Source of the DNA: Alphaproteobacteria bacterium
GTDB taxonomy: Bacteria; Pseudomonadota; Alphaproteobacteria; ATCC43930; CGMCC-115725
DNA length: 6,435 nucleotides
Assembly (NCBI GenBank): GCA_005888515.1
Contig: VAZR01000160.1
Location: forward strand, 1-6,435
Direction: 5' to 3'
Shown one piece after another: positions 5,674 to 6,435 of the stretch. Position 1 is the stretch's first letter. Every line of letters begins with the position of its first letter. Under the pieces are notes generated by a model. It worked only from the letters and a program-made list of their open reading frames with translations. It made no database searches and had not been told where the DNA came from. The translations under genes and the position numbers were made by a program.

Positions 5674-6435
5674 ATGACCCGCATTGGCTCGGTCAAAACT
5701 CATCCGATTTCGGTGCCGCGGCCCGAGCCGGTGTGGACCGCGCATGAGGAGTCGAAGGCGTGGTCGGTGATCCTGACCGAAATCACGACCGATGACGGGC
5801 TCGTCGGCTATGGCGAGATCCACGGCGCGCCGATGCCGCGCATCTGCGAGTGGGTCGCGCGGTTCGGCGAGATCGTCCGGGGTATGGACGCGCTGGCGCA
5901 TCAGGCTGTGTGGGACAAGCTGTTCGCGCTGACCTCGCCGCGCCCCAACCTTTTTGAGCCGGGCGTCATCGACGGCAAGGACGGGCTGCCACCACCGGTG
6001 CCGCGCGCCGAGCGTACCGCTGTCATGGCGGCGATCGCCGGCATCGACATCGCGCTGTGGGATTTGAAGGGCAAGGCTGTTGGTATGCCGGTGTGGCGGT
6101 TGCTCGGCGGCGCCAACAGGCCGCTCTTCACATATGCGACCGGCGGCTATTACCGGCCGGGGGCGCCGAATTCGGCCTATGCCGAGGAGATGGCGCAGCT
6201 TGTCGATCACGGCTACCGCGCGGTCAAGCTGAAGACCGGGCTCGGCGGCATCGCGGCCGATGTCGAGCGGGTCGGTGCGGTGCGCGCGGCGATCGGCGCG
6301 ACGCCGGAGCTGATGCTCGACATGAACGCGCCCTATGATCTGGTTGATTGCATTGAGTTCGCCCATCGCGTCGAGCCGCACCGCATCTTCTGGCTCGAGG
6401 AACCGCTGCACTGGTACCTGCAACCCGCTGATTTC
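5674..6435 (+). CDS. Mandelate racemase/muconate lactonizing enzyme family protein, enolase superfamily (3' end outside window)
   Basis: The frame runs from an ATG at 5674 to the window edge without a stop, giving 254 residues. Full-length members have about 370-410, so one third or more is missing. A modest TGAGGT at 5661-5666 serves as ribosome binding site. The N-terminal capping domain (about 1-130) shows TDDGLVGYGE at 39-48 and A-x-A-G-I-D-I-A-L-W-D-L-K-G-K at 120-134. The barrel then shows KLK at 185-187, the KxK catalytic lysine motif, DMN at 216-218 (first Mg ligand D216) and WLEEP at 240-244 (second ligand, E242). The spacings of 29 and 26 residues equal those of mandelate racemase K166-D195-E221 as I recall them. 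This supports the mandelate racemase subgroup, which abstracts the alpha proton of a carboxylate: racemases and acid-sugar dehydratases. The third Mg ligand and the His-Asp dyad lie beyond the edge, so the reaction cannot be chosen. Confidence 0.9.
   Translation, partial: MTRIGSVKTHPISVPRPEPVWTAHEESKAWSVILTEITTDDGLVGYGEIHGAPMPRICEWVARFGEIVRGMDALAHQAVWDKLFALTSPRPNLFEPGVIDGKDGLPPPVPRAERTAVMAAIAGIDIALWDLKGKAVGMPVWRLLGGANRPLFTYATGGYYRPGAPNSAYAEEMAQLVDHGYRAVKLKTGLGGIAADVERVGAVRAAIGATPELMLDMNAPYDLVDCIEFAHRVEPHRIFWLEEPLHWYLQPADF

Noticed and set aside
5653..6423. A minus-strand open frame of 256 codons at the right end.
   Set aside because: The plus strand encodes an enolase superfamily protein with catalytic motifs at the right spacing. 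The minus-strand product has none.

Overview
This is a GC-rich stretch of proteobacterial chromosome, most likely from an alphaproteobacterium. The coding style (GC-rich third positions, closely packed genes, one TTG start) and two dispersed palindromic repeats fit that. One repeat is of the TCCCGGC-GAAA-GCCGGGA kind. The other carries a TGCGTCCTTCGA / CTCAGGATGAGG signature that I associate with Bradyrhizobium-like and Rhodospirillales-like genomes. I cannot name a species.

All genes are on the plus strand. Layout: (1) 1-756 is the 3' part of an isocitrate lyase/PEP mutase superfamily enzyme that closely resembles the PA4872-type oxaloacetate decarboxylase. (2) 760-1149 is a small proline-rich secreted protein or lipoprotein of unknown function, three bases downstream. 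(3) 1166-3229 is hyuA-like (hydantoinase A/oxoprolinase family), best started at a TTG 16 bases after the lipoprotein stop. (4) 3230-3357 is a spacer that holds a palindromic repeat and then the ribosome binding site of the next gene. (5) 3358-5391 is hyuB-like (hydantoinase B/oxoprolinase family) with a C-terminal extension. (6) 5392-5673 is a 282-base spacer with an imperfect tandem repeat and a 123-base nested inverted repeat; I see no convincing promoter and no hairpin with a T-run there. (7) From 5674 to the right edge is the 5' part of a mandelate racemase/muconate lactonizing enzyme-like member of the enolase superfamily.

The first three genes are packed tightly enough to be one transcription unit, and hyuB probably belongs to it despite the repeat in front of it. 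HyuA and HyuB normally form one enzyme: HyuA is the ATP-using actin-like-fold subunit and HyuB the metal-containing partner. Known relatives are ATP-dependent hydantoinases, 5-oxoprolinase, and the acetone and acetophenone carboxylases. With an oxaloacetate decarboxylase-like enzyme before it and an acid-dehydratase-like enolase superfamily gene after it, the locus looks like a catabolic cluster for a small cyclic amide, ketone or organic acid. The substrate cannot be read from the sequence. I see no proven new system. The best leads are the unknown catabolic cluster, a Val in a HyuA motif that normally has His, the HyuB extension, and the repeat that splits hyuA from hyuB.
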